Source: Acidobacteriota bacterium
Lineage (GTDB): Bacteria; Acidobacteriota; Terriglobia; Terriglobales; Acidobacteriaceae
Assembly (NCBI GenBank): GCA_021780095.1
Contig: JAJXZK010000241.1
Location: forward strand, 1 to 8,536
Direction of reading: 5' to 3'
DNA: 8,536 nucleotides
The first letter of the stretch is position 1. Every line of letters starts with the position of its first letter. The notes under the pieces were generated by a model. The model ran no database searches and had not been told where the DNA came from. It saw only the letters and a list, made by a program, of their open reading frames with translations. Positions 1 to 6,636 of this stretch are shown one piece after another. The position numbers and the translations under genes were made by a program.

Positions 1-1068
1 GCGGCCGGCGGATTCACTAGCGTCTGTGCGATGCCAAACACATCTCCGGTGAACGATTCGCCAGAGACCACGCGCTGGATGCAGGCATCGGATCGCAAGG
101 CTTTGGTGCGCGTGTTTCCCATTGCAGCCGCCACGCGGGGAAGCCGAGGCGAAGCCATTGCCGATTACCAAGCACTGCAGGCCGCGGGTGCGGTCGCCGT
201 ATCTGACGACGGCAAGCCGATCCTGGAAGACGACGTCATGTACGCATCCTTGGCGCAGGCCGCGCGTGTCGGACTGCCTGTGATTCAACATGCGGAAGAC
301 ACACGGATCACTGATGGAGCGAGCATGAACGCCGGTGCGCTCTCGTTCCGACTGGGACTGCGCGGCATGTCGGCCGACGCCGAGAGCGGGATTGTCGAAC
401 GCGACATTGAATTGCTGTCTAGGCTGCGCAAAGGCGATCCTTCCAGCCGTGCGCATTTGCACGTGGCGCATCTCTCCACGGCAAAAGCGCTGGAGGCGGT
501 ACGCCGCGCCAAACGCAGCGGGCTGCACGTAACTTGCGAAGTGGCGCCGCACCATTTCGCTCTAACGCAGGCGGCGATCGGCGACTACAACACCGACGCA
601 AAAATGAATCCCCCGCTGCGCAGCGAAGAAGATCGCGCGGCGCTGATCCGCGGTATCCTGGACGGAACCGTAGACGCGATTGCAACCGATCATGCTCCCC
701 ACGCGCTGCATGAAAAAGAACAGGAATTTGAGCGCGCTCCCAACGGAATTATCGGACTGGAAACGGCGCTGGGCTTGTCGTTGCTGGTGCTGCATCGTCA
801 GCATCGCATGCCGCTGACGCGCGTATTGGCGCTGCTGAGCAGCCAGCCGGCGCAGGTGTTGCATTTGAAACACCGTGGCTCGCTGGCCGTAGGTTCGTTT
901 GCGGACCTGGTTCTTTTCCGGCCAAACGACGACTGGCAATTCCACGTGAGCGAATCGAAGTCGAAGTCCAGAAACTCTCCCTTCGACGGATCGAAATTGC
1001 CGGGGCGCATCCACATGACGATCAGCGAAGGCCGCATCGTCCACGACGCTCGAGTTCCTGCCCGTTAG
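1..1068 (+). CDS. pyrC: Dihydroorotase, class I (5'-truncated by window edge)
   Basis: This enzyme closes N-carbamoyl-aspartate to dihydroorotate, the third step of pyrimidine synthesis, in the cytoplasm. The frame is open from the first base and reads AAGGFTSVCAMPNTSP, the family's conserved stretch after the first metal-binding motif. The ATG at 31 is therefore internal, and about 70-80 N-terminal residues, including the HxH metal site, lie off the left edge. Counting from the first codon, the visible active-site parts are D69/D70 in SDDGKP (class I enzymes use an Asp here in place of a carboxylated lysine), metal ligand H98 (QHAED), metal ligand H157 (VAHLST), the substrate-contact motif KMNPPLR, and catalytic D230 in TDHAPH. 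The C-terminal SKSRNSPF...GRI segment is also typical, so the 3' end is complete. By analogy with other genomes pyrB may precede it, but this cannot be seen. Every catalytic motif in the visible part is intact. Confidence 0.95.
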   Translation, partial: AAGGFTSVCAMPNTSPVNDSPETTRWMQASDRKALVRVFPIAAATRGSRGEAIADYQALQAAGAVAVSDDGKPILEDDVMYASLAQAARVGLPVIQHAEDTRITDGASMNAGALSFRLGLRGMSADAESGIVERDIELLSRLRKGDPSSRAHLHVAHLSTAKALEAVRRAKRSGLHVTCEVAPHHFALTQAAIGDYNTDAKMNPPLRSEEDRAALIRGILDGTVDAIATDHAPHALHEKEQEFERAPNGIIGLETALGLSLLVLHRQHRMPLTRVLALLSSQPAQVLHLKHRGSLAVGSFADLVLFRPNDDWQFHVSESKSKSRNSPFDGSKLPGRIHMTISEGRIVHDARVPAR

Positions 1069-1148
1069 TACCCCCGACTCTGCCGCCTCGACACGTTGCT
1101 GATTCAGCGACAACACTCGCCGGTCCAAAAGCAGCATTTATCCAAATA

Positions 1149-1166
1149 AGTCGTATTGAGTCGTAT
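1149..1166. repeat. Two 8-base direct repeats AGTCGTAT, one helical turn apart
   Basis: AGTCGTAT occurs at 1149-1156 and again at 1159-1166, a 10-base period. The core TCGTAT appears a third time at 1211-1216, overlapping the start codon of the next gene. The pair lies in the only sizeable non-coding gap of the window, next to a possible promoter. This layout fits side-by-side sites for a DNA-binding protein, but short repeats like these can also arise by chance. Confidence 0.35.
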
Positions 1167-1185
1167 ATCGTGACTTGAATAAACT
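1156..1185 (+). promoter_or_regulatory. Possible sigma70-type promoter for the beta-barrel gene
   Basis: TTGAGT at 1156-1161 and TAAACT at 1180-1185 each match four of six consensus bases, with 18 bases between them. A closer -10 match, TATAGT at 1187-1192, has no good -35 partner. The local sequence is AT-rich compared with the genes on either side. Transcription would start near 1192, leaving a leader of about 20 bases before the ATG at 1215. The evidence is pattern matching only. Confidence 0.25.
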
Positions 1186-1214
1186 GTATAGTGTCGGGTA
1201 CGATTCGTTATCGT

Positions 1215-2054
1215 ATGAGTTTGAGCACGCGGCAATCTTTTCTTGTTCTGATCGTGGTCAGCACAGTTCTGTGCAATGGAAACGCCCATGCACAGACTTC
1301 CTGGACCGCACGTTGGCTTGCGAATGTCACCGAAACGCAAAGCAAGCAGCCCCATTGGATCACTCCTTTGGTGCTGGTAACGCCTCGATTAGAGCAGGAA
1401 TTTCGCGCTGACTTCGTTCGGGAATTGCTGTCAAACAACCAGCAAAGCTGGAACTACGACAACGGCAAGGGACTCGAGCTGATCCCGCAGTCGCATATTG
1501 AAATTCTGATCAACGCACCGCCCTACATTCAACACAGCGCGCCCAGGACTCCGGATGGCATCGGCGACGTCAGCTTTACGATGAAATACCGCATCCTGAC
1601 AGCCAACGAGCAACATGGGAACTACATTCTGACAGCCTTCCTTGGCGGTACGATGCCGACTGGAACATACAAGAATGGCTCCATTAGCTCCATCGTGACC
1701 CCAACCATGGCGGGCGGAAAAGGCTGGGGGCGCTTCGATGCTGAGTCCACACTAGGCGCTACACTTCCAGTCGACAGCACCGCCAAGCTCGGCCGCACGG
1801 TCGTGTGGAACTCGGTCGCGCAGGAGCACGTCGGCCGTTTTCTCTGGCCGGAACTGGAAGTGAATTCAACTTTCACCATCGGAGGCAGCAACGATGGTAA
1901 GTACCAAACTTTCCTGACGCCGGGATTGGTGGCCGGACGGTTCCCCCTCCACAACAGGGTAGGTCTCACGCTGGGAGCAGGCATGCAGATCGCGACTACG
2001 CGCTACCACGCCTACAATCAGGCACTCATTTTTACAGCACGACTTCCCTTTTAG
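1215..2054 (+). CDS. Secreted, probable outer-membrane beta-barrel protein (MetA-degradation-transporter-like)
   Basis: This 279-residue protein starts with a signal peptide: MSLSTRQ, a hydrophobic core (FLVLIVVSTVLC), then a cleavage site of the NAHA|Q type near residue 22. The start at 1215 is chosen because it places this signal at the N-terminus. A GTG at 1191 in the same frame would add eight residues, and neither start has a good ribosome binding site. The mature part has no hydrophobic helices. It alternates polar and aromatic segments rich in Gly, Thr and Tyr (GDVSFTMKYRI, FLGGTMPTGTY, LTLGAGMQIATTRYHAY) and ends in Phe (FTARLPF), as outer-membrane barrels do. The style resembles proteins labelled phenol-degradation MetA-like transporters, a loose family of unknown substrate. 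The gene ends in tandem stops (TAG TAA), converges on kbl with a 27-base gap, and appears to be a single transcription unit. The function is not known. Confidence 0.75.
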   Translation: MSLSTRQSFLVLIVVSTVLCNGNAHAQTSWTARWLANVTETQSKQPHWITPLVLVTPRLEQEFRADFVRELLSNNQQSWNYDNGKGLELIPQSHIEILINAPPYIQHSAPRTPDGIGDVSFTMKYRILTANEQHGNYILTAFLGGTMPTGTYKNGSISSIVTPTMAGGKGWGRFDAESTLGATLPVDSTAKLGRTVVWNSVAQEHVGRFLWPELEVNSTFTIGGSNDGKYQTFLTPGLVAGRFPLHNRVGLTLGAGMQIATTRYHAYNQALIFTARLPF

Positions 2055-2081
2055 TAACCACTACAGTTACATATTCCTGAA

Positions 2082-3299
2082 TCAAGGCAGGATAGCCATC
2101 TGCTTTCCGATGCGGGCCATGGTCTCAAGCGCCTGGTCCAACTGTGGATGGGTGTGCTCGCTGGTCATGATGGTGCGAATTCGCGCCTTGCCTTCCGGAA
2201 CTGTTGGGAAGGCGATGCCTGTCGCCATCACGCCAGCATCGAATAGCTTGCGGGAAAATTCCATCGCAACTCGACCTTCGCCCAGGATGATGGGAGTGAT
2301 GGGCGTCTCGCTGGCCGGCGTATTGACGCCACCAATATTGAAGCCTGCATCCGCCAGTTGCTTTTTGAAGTACCGCGTGTTGTCCCAGAGGCGCTCGATC
2401 CGCTCCGGCTCGTTCTCCAGGATGTCGAACGCCGCGATGCATGTGGCCGCGACCGACGGCGGGTGCGACGTGGAAAACAGAAATGGGCGCGCGCGGTGAT
2501 ACAAGTAATCGATCAGGTCGCGCGAGCCGCAAACATATCCGCCTAATGCGCCAATGGCTTTTGACAGCGTTCCAACCTGGACGTCCACTCTTCCATGGCA
2601 GTTGAAATGGTCCACACTTCCCCGTCCCTTGCGACCAAGAACACCGGAGGCGTGCGCATCATCGACCATCATGATGGCGCCGTATTTGTCTGCGAGGTCG
2701 CACAGCTTGTCGACCGGGCCGATGTCGCCGTCCATGGAAAACACGCCATCCGTGATCAGTAGTTTGTGTCCCGGCTCTTTTTGAACTTCCTGCAAGAGTT
2801 CCTCGGCGTGCGAGGTGTCGCGATGACGAAAGACTTTTACCTTGGCGCGGGAGAGACGAGCGCCATCGATAATGCTGGCGTGGTTCAATTCGTCGGAGAT
2901 GATGAAGTCGTCTTTGCCGAGAATCGCAGAGACCGTTCCGGCGTTCGCCGTAAAGCCGGACTGGAACACGACGCAGGCTTCGACATTCTTGAAGCGCGCG
3001 ATTTTTTCTTCCAACTCCATGTGGATGCGCATGGTTCCGGCGATGGTACGCACTGCGCCCGAACCAACACCATATTTGAGCGTGGCTTCAATCGCCGCTT
3101 CGCGAAGCTTTGGATGCGCGGTCAGACCCAGATAATTGTTGGATGCAAGGTTGATGACACGCTTTCCGTCGTAGGTGCAAACCGGCTCCTGCTGGTCTTC
3201 AAGGACGCGCAAGTGGAAATAGGTTCCTTTTTGCTTCAACTCATCCAACTGGGCGGTTAAATATGCCAGTTGAGGGCGCGCGGCGATCTTGGCGGTCAT
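2082..3299 (-). CDS. kbl: Glycine C-acetyltransferase / 2-amino-3-ketobutyrate CoA ligase
   Basis: This is a PLP enzyme of the alpha-oxoamine synthase family. Kbl cleaves 2-amino-3-ketobutyrate with CoA to glycine and acetyl-CoA, the second step of threonine breakdown. The start at 3299 gives 405 residues (E. coli Kbl has 398) and has GGAG eight bases upstream. A start at 3341 would add 14 residues and has an unusable AGG directly against the ATG. Motifs in 405-residue numbering are NLASNNYLGL near 50, the ring-stacking His140 in ELNHASIIDG, D213/H216 in VDDAHASG, and the PLP lysine K247 in GTLSKAIGALGGY. The SKAIG...GGY form is closer to the Bacillus-type Kbl than to the E. coli one. BioF (8-amino-7-oxononanoate synthase) is the main alternative, and some family members do both reactions; no biotin genes are in view. 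The usual partner tdh is not in the window. The gene lies 92 bases behind the unknown membrane gene and may be read through from it. Confidence 0.85.
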   Translation of the reverse strand: MTAKIAARPQLAYLTAQLDELKQKGTYFHLRVLEDQQEPVCTYDGKRVINLASNNYLGLTAHPKLREAAIEATLKYGVGSGAVRTIAGTMRIHMELEEKIARFKNVEACVVFQSGFTANAGTVSAILGKDDFIISDELNHASIIDGARLSRAKVKVFRHRDTSHAEELLQEVQKEPGHKLLITDGVFSMDGDIGPVDKLCDLADKYGAIMMVDDAHASGVLGRKGRGSVDHFNCHGRVDVQVGTLSKAIGALGGYVCGSRDLIDYLYHRARPFLFSTSHPPSVAATCIAAFDILENEPERIERLWDNTRYFKKQLADAGFNIGGVNTPASETPITPIILGEGRVAMEFSRKLFDAGVMATGIAFPTVPEGKARIRTIMTSEHTHPQLDQALETMARIGKQMAILP

Positions 3300-3307
3300 G
3301 ATGCAAA

Positions 3308-3311
3308 CTCC
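3308..3311 (-). promoter_or_regulatory. Ribosome binding site deciding the kbl start
   Basis: On the - strand this is GGAG, eight bases before the ATG at 3299. It favours the 405-residue form of Kbl over the longer reading from 3341. Confidence 0.7.
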
Positions 3312-3391
3312 ATTGTGCTGAAAAGTTTCCAACGGTTCCATCCTAATCGGTTATCGATGTCGGCGGAAATGAAGAGGAAGCCCCAGGAAGT

Positions 3392-3805
3392 TTAGGGCAG
3401 GTCGCGCAGGACAGGCCAGCCCCTTCGATCGGTGATCGCTCCAAATAATCCCAGCGAAATGGCAACCGCTCCAGAAAGAAAAAGCAGCAGCAGGTTCGGA
3501 ACTCCACGCGTATTGAGCGGTAGAACGAATTGTCCGCCGACCGCGAAGGCCAGCAGAACAACGCCGCCCGCCAGAAGAAATCGCGATGCGATGCGTCGCT
3601 GATAAAAAGCGGCGATGGAAGCAATGAATGTGAGTACACCGCCAGAGAAAATGATAAAAACTTCAAGCCAGGAGCTACCAACGATACTTGTCAGCGCTGC
3701 GACTGGGAAATAGAAGCAATTGGCGATGCCCCAAAGGGTGCCGAGCGAGAAGATCGCCGCTCCCCAAAAGCGACGCAGCCGGACCTGTTGATCCGTATCT
3801 TTCAT
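3392..3805 (-). CDS. Four-helix membrane protein of unknown function downstream of coxD
   Basis: I do not recognise this 137-residue protein. It has a short charged N-terminus (MKDTDQQVRLRR), then four hydrophobic segments at about residues 14-36, 46-68, 75-96 and 102-124, and a charged tail (DRRGWPVLRDLP). There is no signal peptide, no Cys pair and no His cluster that would suggest heme or copper binding. A YQRRIASR loop between helices 2 and 3 and RLRR before helix 1 would place the N-terminus and that loop inside by the positive-inside rule. It starts 37 bases after coxD on the same strand, so it is probably co-transcribed with the oxidase. No Shine-Dalgarno sequence is evident before the ATG. 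It could be an oxidase assembly or accessory protein, but only position supports that. It is a real gene in view of its clean membrane topology and the lack of a competing frame. Confidence 0.7.
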   Translation of the reverse strand: MKDTDQQVRLRRFWGAAIFSLGTLWGIANCFYFPVAALTSIVGSSWLEVFIIFSGGVLTFIASIAAFYQRRIASRFLLAGGVVLLAFAVGGQFVLPLNTRGVPNLLLLFLSGAVAISLGLFGAITDRRGWPVLRDLP

Positions 3806-3842
3806 GGATTCGATTCAAAGTCTGACGCGCGTCGGGGCTTGT

Positions 3843-4166
3843 TTAGAACATTCCCCACGCGCGGCTGATGTAGTCCGTCATGGTAAGGCTGATGAGCAGC
3901 ATGAAGGTAAACAGCCCCGCAGCCACCGTCAGCTTTAGCAGTCGAGAGCTGTAGTGAATGTGCATAAAAAACAGCACCACCAGTGACGCTTTCACGCACG
4001 CTATGGCCAGGGCGATCACGGCATTGAAAACGCCCAGGTCAATGAACGAGATGCCGGTGGTCAACGCCGTCAAGACCATGAGTGCTGCAAAGATGGCGAG
4101 ATAAACGGGTGGCCGGACGATGTGAACTTCAGAATCCTGATGCGTTTGCTTGGTCTTCTCGGTCAT
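3843..4166 (-). CDS. coxD: Cytochrome c oxidase subunit IV, prokaryotic type
   Basis: This small subunit (107 residues) of the heme-copper oxidase sits in the inner membrane and supports assembly or stability of the catalytic subunits; it carries no cofactor. It has three membrane helices at about residues 20-41, 46-68 and 77-98, after a polar N-terminus. The family signature is visible as KASLVVLFFMHIHYS at the end of helix 2 and TDYISR after helix 3. It matches the prokaryotic COX4 family (CtaF/CoxD/CyoD-like), which is unrelated to mitochondrial subunit IV. The start is supported by GGAG (4175-4178 on the complement) eight bases upstream. It follows coxC after a 66-base gap, the largest within the cox cluster, which holds only a small 5-base-pair inverted repeat (4186-4197). 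Position at the end of coxBAC agrees with the assignment. Confidence 0.9.
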   Translation of the reverse strand: MTEKTKQTHQDSEVHIVRPPVYLAIFAALMVLTALTTGISFIDLGVFNAVIALAIACVKASLVVLFFMHIHYSSRLLKLTVAAGLFTFMLLISLTMTDYISRAWGMF

Positions 4167-4232
4167 GCCCAGTGCTCCATATGTCCCGCAGTTGCGGATG
4201 TGTCCAATTTCTTTTGCGCGTCACGTCGTCCG

Positions 4233-4982
4233 CTAGCGATAGCGACTGATCAGGTAGAGCAACGGGAACAAAAATATCCAGATAATGTCGACAAAGTGCC
4301 AATACAAACCGAAGTTTTCGATCGGCATCACATGCCCTTCAGTAAAGGCGCCCTTCGAGGCTCGCGCTACCAGGTAGAACAGCATTCCAATGCCGATAAT
4401 CATGTGCAGGGCGTGCATTCCAGTCATAGCGAAATACAGGAAGAAATAGAGCTGCGTTTTCTCAGCCATATCGGGGGCCAGGGCGACCGCCTTTGGATTG
4501 GTGGGATGGACAAATTCCTGGATGGAAAAATTCATTCCTGGAATGTGATGATCCACATACTTCTGGTGATACTCGACGGCCTTGATCCCAAGGAACACGC
4601 TGCCCAAAATAATCGTCAGGAACAGAAACAGAACCAACTGGGCTTTGCGGCGCATTTCCGCACTGTAGACGGCCATGGCCATTGTGAAGCTGGAGCCGAT
4701 CAGGACGGCTGTATTCGTGGTGCCCAGGGTGATGTCGAGCGTGTTGCTGCCGGCCACGAACGCAGGATGGTACCAGTTCCGGAAGATGAGGTAGGCGCAG
4801 AAAAGGCCGCCGAAAAACATAACCTCCGTCAGCAGGAATACCCACATACCAAAGCTGGCCGCCTCGCGCTGCTGGCCGATATCTTCAAAGTGGTGCCGCA
4901 TAAACACGGGGTGGTCGTGCGCGTGCGGCAGTCCGGAACTCTCCAGCTCCTGTGGCGTCGTCGCAATCGATTGGCTATCCAA
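4233..4982 (-). CDS. coxC: Cytochrome c oxidase subunit III
   Basis: Subunit III (249 residues) has no redox centre; it stabilises subunit I and helps proton uptake at the D channel. Five membrane helices are seen at about residues 43-66, 87-107, 116-138, 178-204 and 226-246, so it is the short bacterial form without the first two helices of the mitochondrial protein. Family motifs are [15 protein letters not shown] (with the conserved Glu53 of helix 1), [11 protein letters not shown] and [13 protein letters not shown]. The N-terminus is His-rich ([14 protein letters not shown]). The start is an uncommon TTG at 4982, overlapping the coxA stop by eight bases, with GAGG nine bases upstream. The next ATG (4901) would remove the His-rich segment, which as I recall is kept in related proteins. 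The overlap points to translational coupling with coxA. Confidence 0.93.
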   Translation of the reverse strand: MDSQSIATTPQELESSGLPHAHDHPVFMRHHFEDIGQQREAASFGMWVFLLTEVMFFGGLFCAYLIFRNWYHPAFVAGSNTLDITLGTTNTAVLIGSSFTMAMAVYSAEMRRKAQLVLFLFLTIILGSVFLGIKAVEYHQKYVDHHIPGMNFSIQEFVHPTNPKAVALAPDMAEKTQLYFFLYFAMTGMHALHMIIGIGMLFYLVARASKGAFTEGHVMPIENFGLYWHFVDIIWIFLFPLLYLISRYR

Positions 4983-6636
4983 CGGTCTGTACCTCGTGGT
5001 GAGTCTTGTTTGCCAGCCATTCGTAGTCGTAGGCTTCGTGGTCCATGATGGGAATCTCGGGGAAATTCTCTGTCAAAGGCGGCGACTGAATCTGCCACTC
5101 CAATCCAGTTGCCTGCCACGGATTGCTGCCGGCAATCTTTCCATATTTCAGCGACCACGGCAGATAGAGCATGGGCAGCAGGTAGCCAATGCCCAGGATC
5201 GAGGCGCCAGCGGTCGAGAAGACATTCAGCACCTGGAAATCTGCCGGGTACGACGCGTAGCGACGCGGCATGCCAAGGTAGCCGAGAATAAATTGCGGAA
5301 AGAACGTGACAATAAATCCAATGAAGGTGATGACGGCGGCCGTCTTGGAAACACCTTCTGGATACATGCGCCCGGTCATCTTCGGCCACCAGAAATGCAC
5401 TCCGGCCAGGTAGGCCATCAGCATTCCGCCCACCATGACAAAGTGGAAATGGGCCACGATGAAGTAGGTCTCGGTGAGGTGAATGTCCATGCCCAGCGTT
5501 GCCAGAAAGATGCCGGTGAGACCGCCAATGGTAAACAGCCCCATAAACCCGAAAGCATACAGCATCGGAGTTTCAAAGGTGATGGAGCCTTTGTAGAGTG
5601 TCATCGACCAGTTGAAGATCTTGATGGCCGAGGGTACGGCAACCAGCATGGTCAGCAGCGAGAAGACCAGCGCGGAATACTGGCTGACGCCCATGATGAA
5701 CATGTGATGTTCCCACACCAGAAAGCCGAACACGGCAATGGCGACAGATGAGAACGCAACCGCGGTATAGCCAAAGACTCGTTTTCGAGAAAACGTACTG
5801 ATCACTTCCGAGATGACAGCCATCCCAGGCAAGATCATGATGTAGACCGCCGGATGAGAATAGAACCAGAACAAATGTTGAAACAGCAGCGGATCACCGC
5901 CCTTGGTAGGATCGAAGACGCCGATGTTCATGGTGCGTTCCAGCGCAACCAATACCAGGGTGATGGCGAGGACCGGGGTGCCAAGAATCATGATGATGGA
6001 GGTTGCGTAATGACCCCAGACAAACAGCGGCAAGCGGAACCAGGTCATGCCCGGGCAACGCATGCGGTGAATCGTGACGATAAAGTTAAGCCCGGTAAAG
6101 ATGGATGAGAAACCCGCCAGAAAGATGCCCATCGCGGCGGTGACGACATGCGTGTTCAAATAATGCGTGGAGAGCGGAGTGGTAAAGGTCCATCCGGTAT
6201 CCACTCCACCCAACACCATCGCCGCCAGCACAAACAAGCCGCCCGCCATATACAGGTACCAACTGAGCAGATTGATCTTGGGGAAGGCCAGGTCTCTGGC
6301 GCCAACCATCAGCGGAATCAGGAAATTTCCAATCGTGGCTGGAACGGACGGCACCAGGAATAGGAAAATCATAATGATGCCGTGCATGCTGAATACTTTG
6401 TTATAGGTGTCAGTCGCCATTAAATCGCTGGGCGGCGTAAGCAACTCCAACCGAATCAAACCGGCGAGCACACCGCCAATCACGAAGAAGAAGGTGATCG
6501 AAAACAGGTACAGCATCGCGATCCGTTTATGGTCACCTGTCAGAAGCCAGCTCTTCAATCCATATTCCTGATTGAGATAGCTTTTCGCTGGCAGCTTCGC
6601 TGTCGACTGGTCTGGTAGCGATACGATGGTGCTCAT
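4975..6636 (-). CDS. coxA: Cytochrome c oxidase subunit I, A2-type (caa3 oxidase)
   Basis: This catalytic subunit (553 residues, about 12 helices) of the aerobic terminal oxidase reduces O2 to water at heme a3/CuB and pumps protons. Visible ligands are H85 and H398 for low-spin heme a, H396 for heme a3, and H261, H310 and H311 for CuB. Y265 is in place for the His-Tyr crosslink, and R458/R459 (GMPRRY) for the heme propionates. D-channel residues D115 (GARDLAFP), N104 and N122 are present, as is the K-channel lysine K339 (SAIKIFNW). Helix VI reads YSHPAVY (259-265): the Glu of A1-type enzymes is Ala263, and Tyr259-Ser260 mark the A2 type. The HD pair of the Mg site is replaced by T388-E389. 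The start overlaps the coxB stop (ATGA), with AGGAG ten bases upstream. This is one operon with coxB and coxC. Family and function are certain; the caa3 label comes from the heme c of CoxB. Confidence 0.97.
   Translation of the reverse strand: MSTIVSLPDQSTAKLPAKSYLNQEYGLKSWLLTGDHKRIAMLYLFSITFFFVIGGVLAGLIRLELLTPPSDLMATDTYNKVFSMHGIIMIFLFLVPSVPATIGNFLIPLMVGARDLAFPKINLLSWYLYMAGGLFVLAAMVLGGVDTGWTFTTPLSTHYLNTHVVTAAMGIFLAGFSSIFTGLNFIVTIHRMRCPGMTWFRLPLFVWGHYATSIIMILGTPVLAITLVLVALERTMNIGVFDPTKGGDPLLFQHLFWFYSHPAVYIMILPGMAVISEVISTFSRKRVFGYTAVAFSSVAIAVFGFLVWEHHMFIMGVSQYSALVFSLLTMLVAVPSAIKIFNWSMTLYKGSITFETPMLYAFGFMGLFTIGGLTGIFLATLGMDIHLTETYFIVAHFHFVMVGGMLMAYLAGVHFWWPKMTGRMYPEGVSKTAAVITFIGFIVTFFPQFILGYLGMPRRYASYPADFQVLNVFSTAGASILGIGYLLPMLYLPWSLKYGKIAGSNPWQATGLEWQIQSPPLTENFPEIPIMDHEAYDYEWLANKTHHEVQTVG
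4992..4995 (-). promoter_or_regulatory. Ribosome binding site supporting the TTG start of coxC
   Basis: On the - strand this is GAGG, inside the 3' end of coxA and nine bases before the TTG at 4982. It supports a start that overlaps the coxA stop codon. Confidence 0.65.

Noticed and set aside
562..1137. A 191-codon open frame on the - strand opposite pyrC
   Set aside because: It lies almost wholly over conserved dihydroorotase motifs, has no recognisable motif, and its Arg/Gln-rich make-up is typical of a shadow frame.
2054..2070. Inverted repeat GTAAC-N7-GTTAC between the convergent genes as a terminator
   Set aside because: The stem is only five base pairs, AT-rich, and no T-run follows on either strand.
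3300..3341. Longer kbl reading from the ATG at 3341
   Set aside because: The extra 14 residues do not resemble the family, the AGG lies directly against the ATG, and the ATG at 3299 has a well-spaced GGAG.
3824..3833. Ten-base palindrome GACGCGCGTC between coxD and the unknown membrane gene
   Set aside because: It is too short for a stable hairpin and has no T-run; a GC-rich palindrome of this size is expected by chance.
4186..4197. Small inverted repeat CCGCA-GT-TGCGG upstream of the coxD ribosome binding site
   Set aside because: The five-base arms with a two-base loop make a weak hairpin; there is no sign of a riboswitch or attenuator.
4122..5048. A 308-codon open frame on the + strand opposite coxC
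   Set aside because: Its product is rich in His, Gln and Arg with no domain or membrane pattern, and the - strand codes for a clear CoxC. Long antisense frames are common opposite GC-rich genes.
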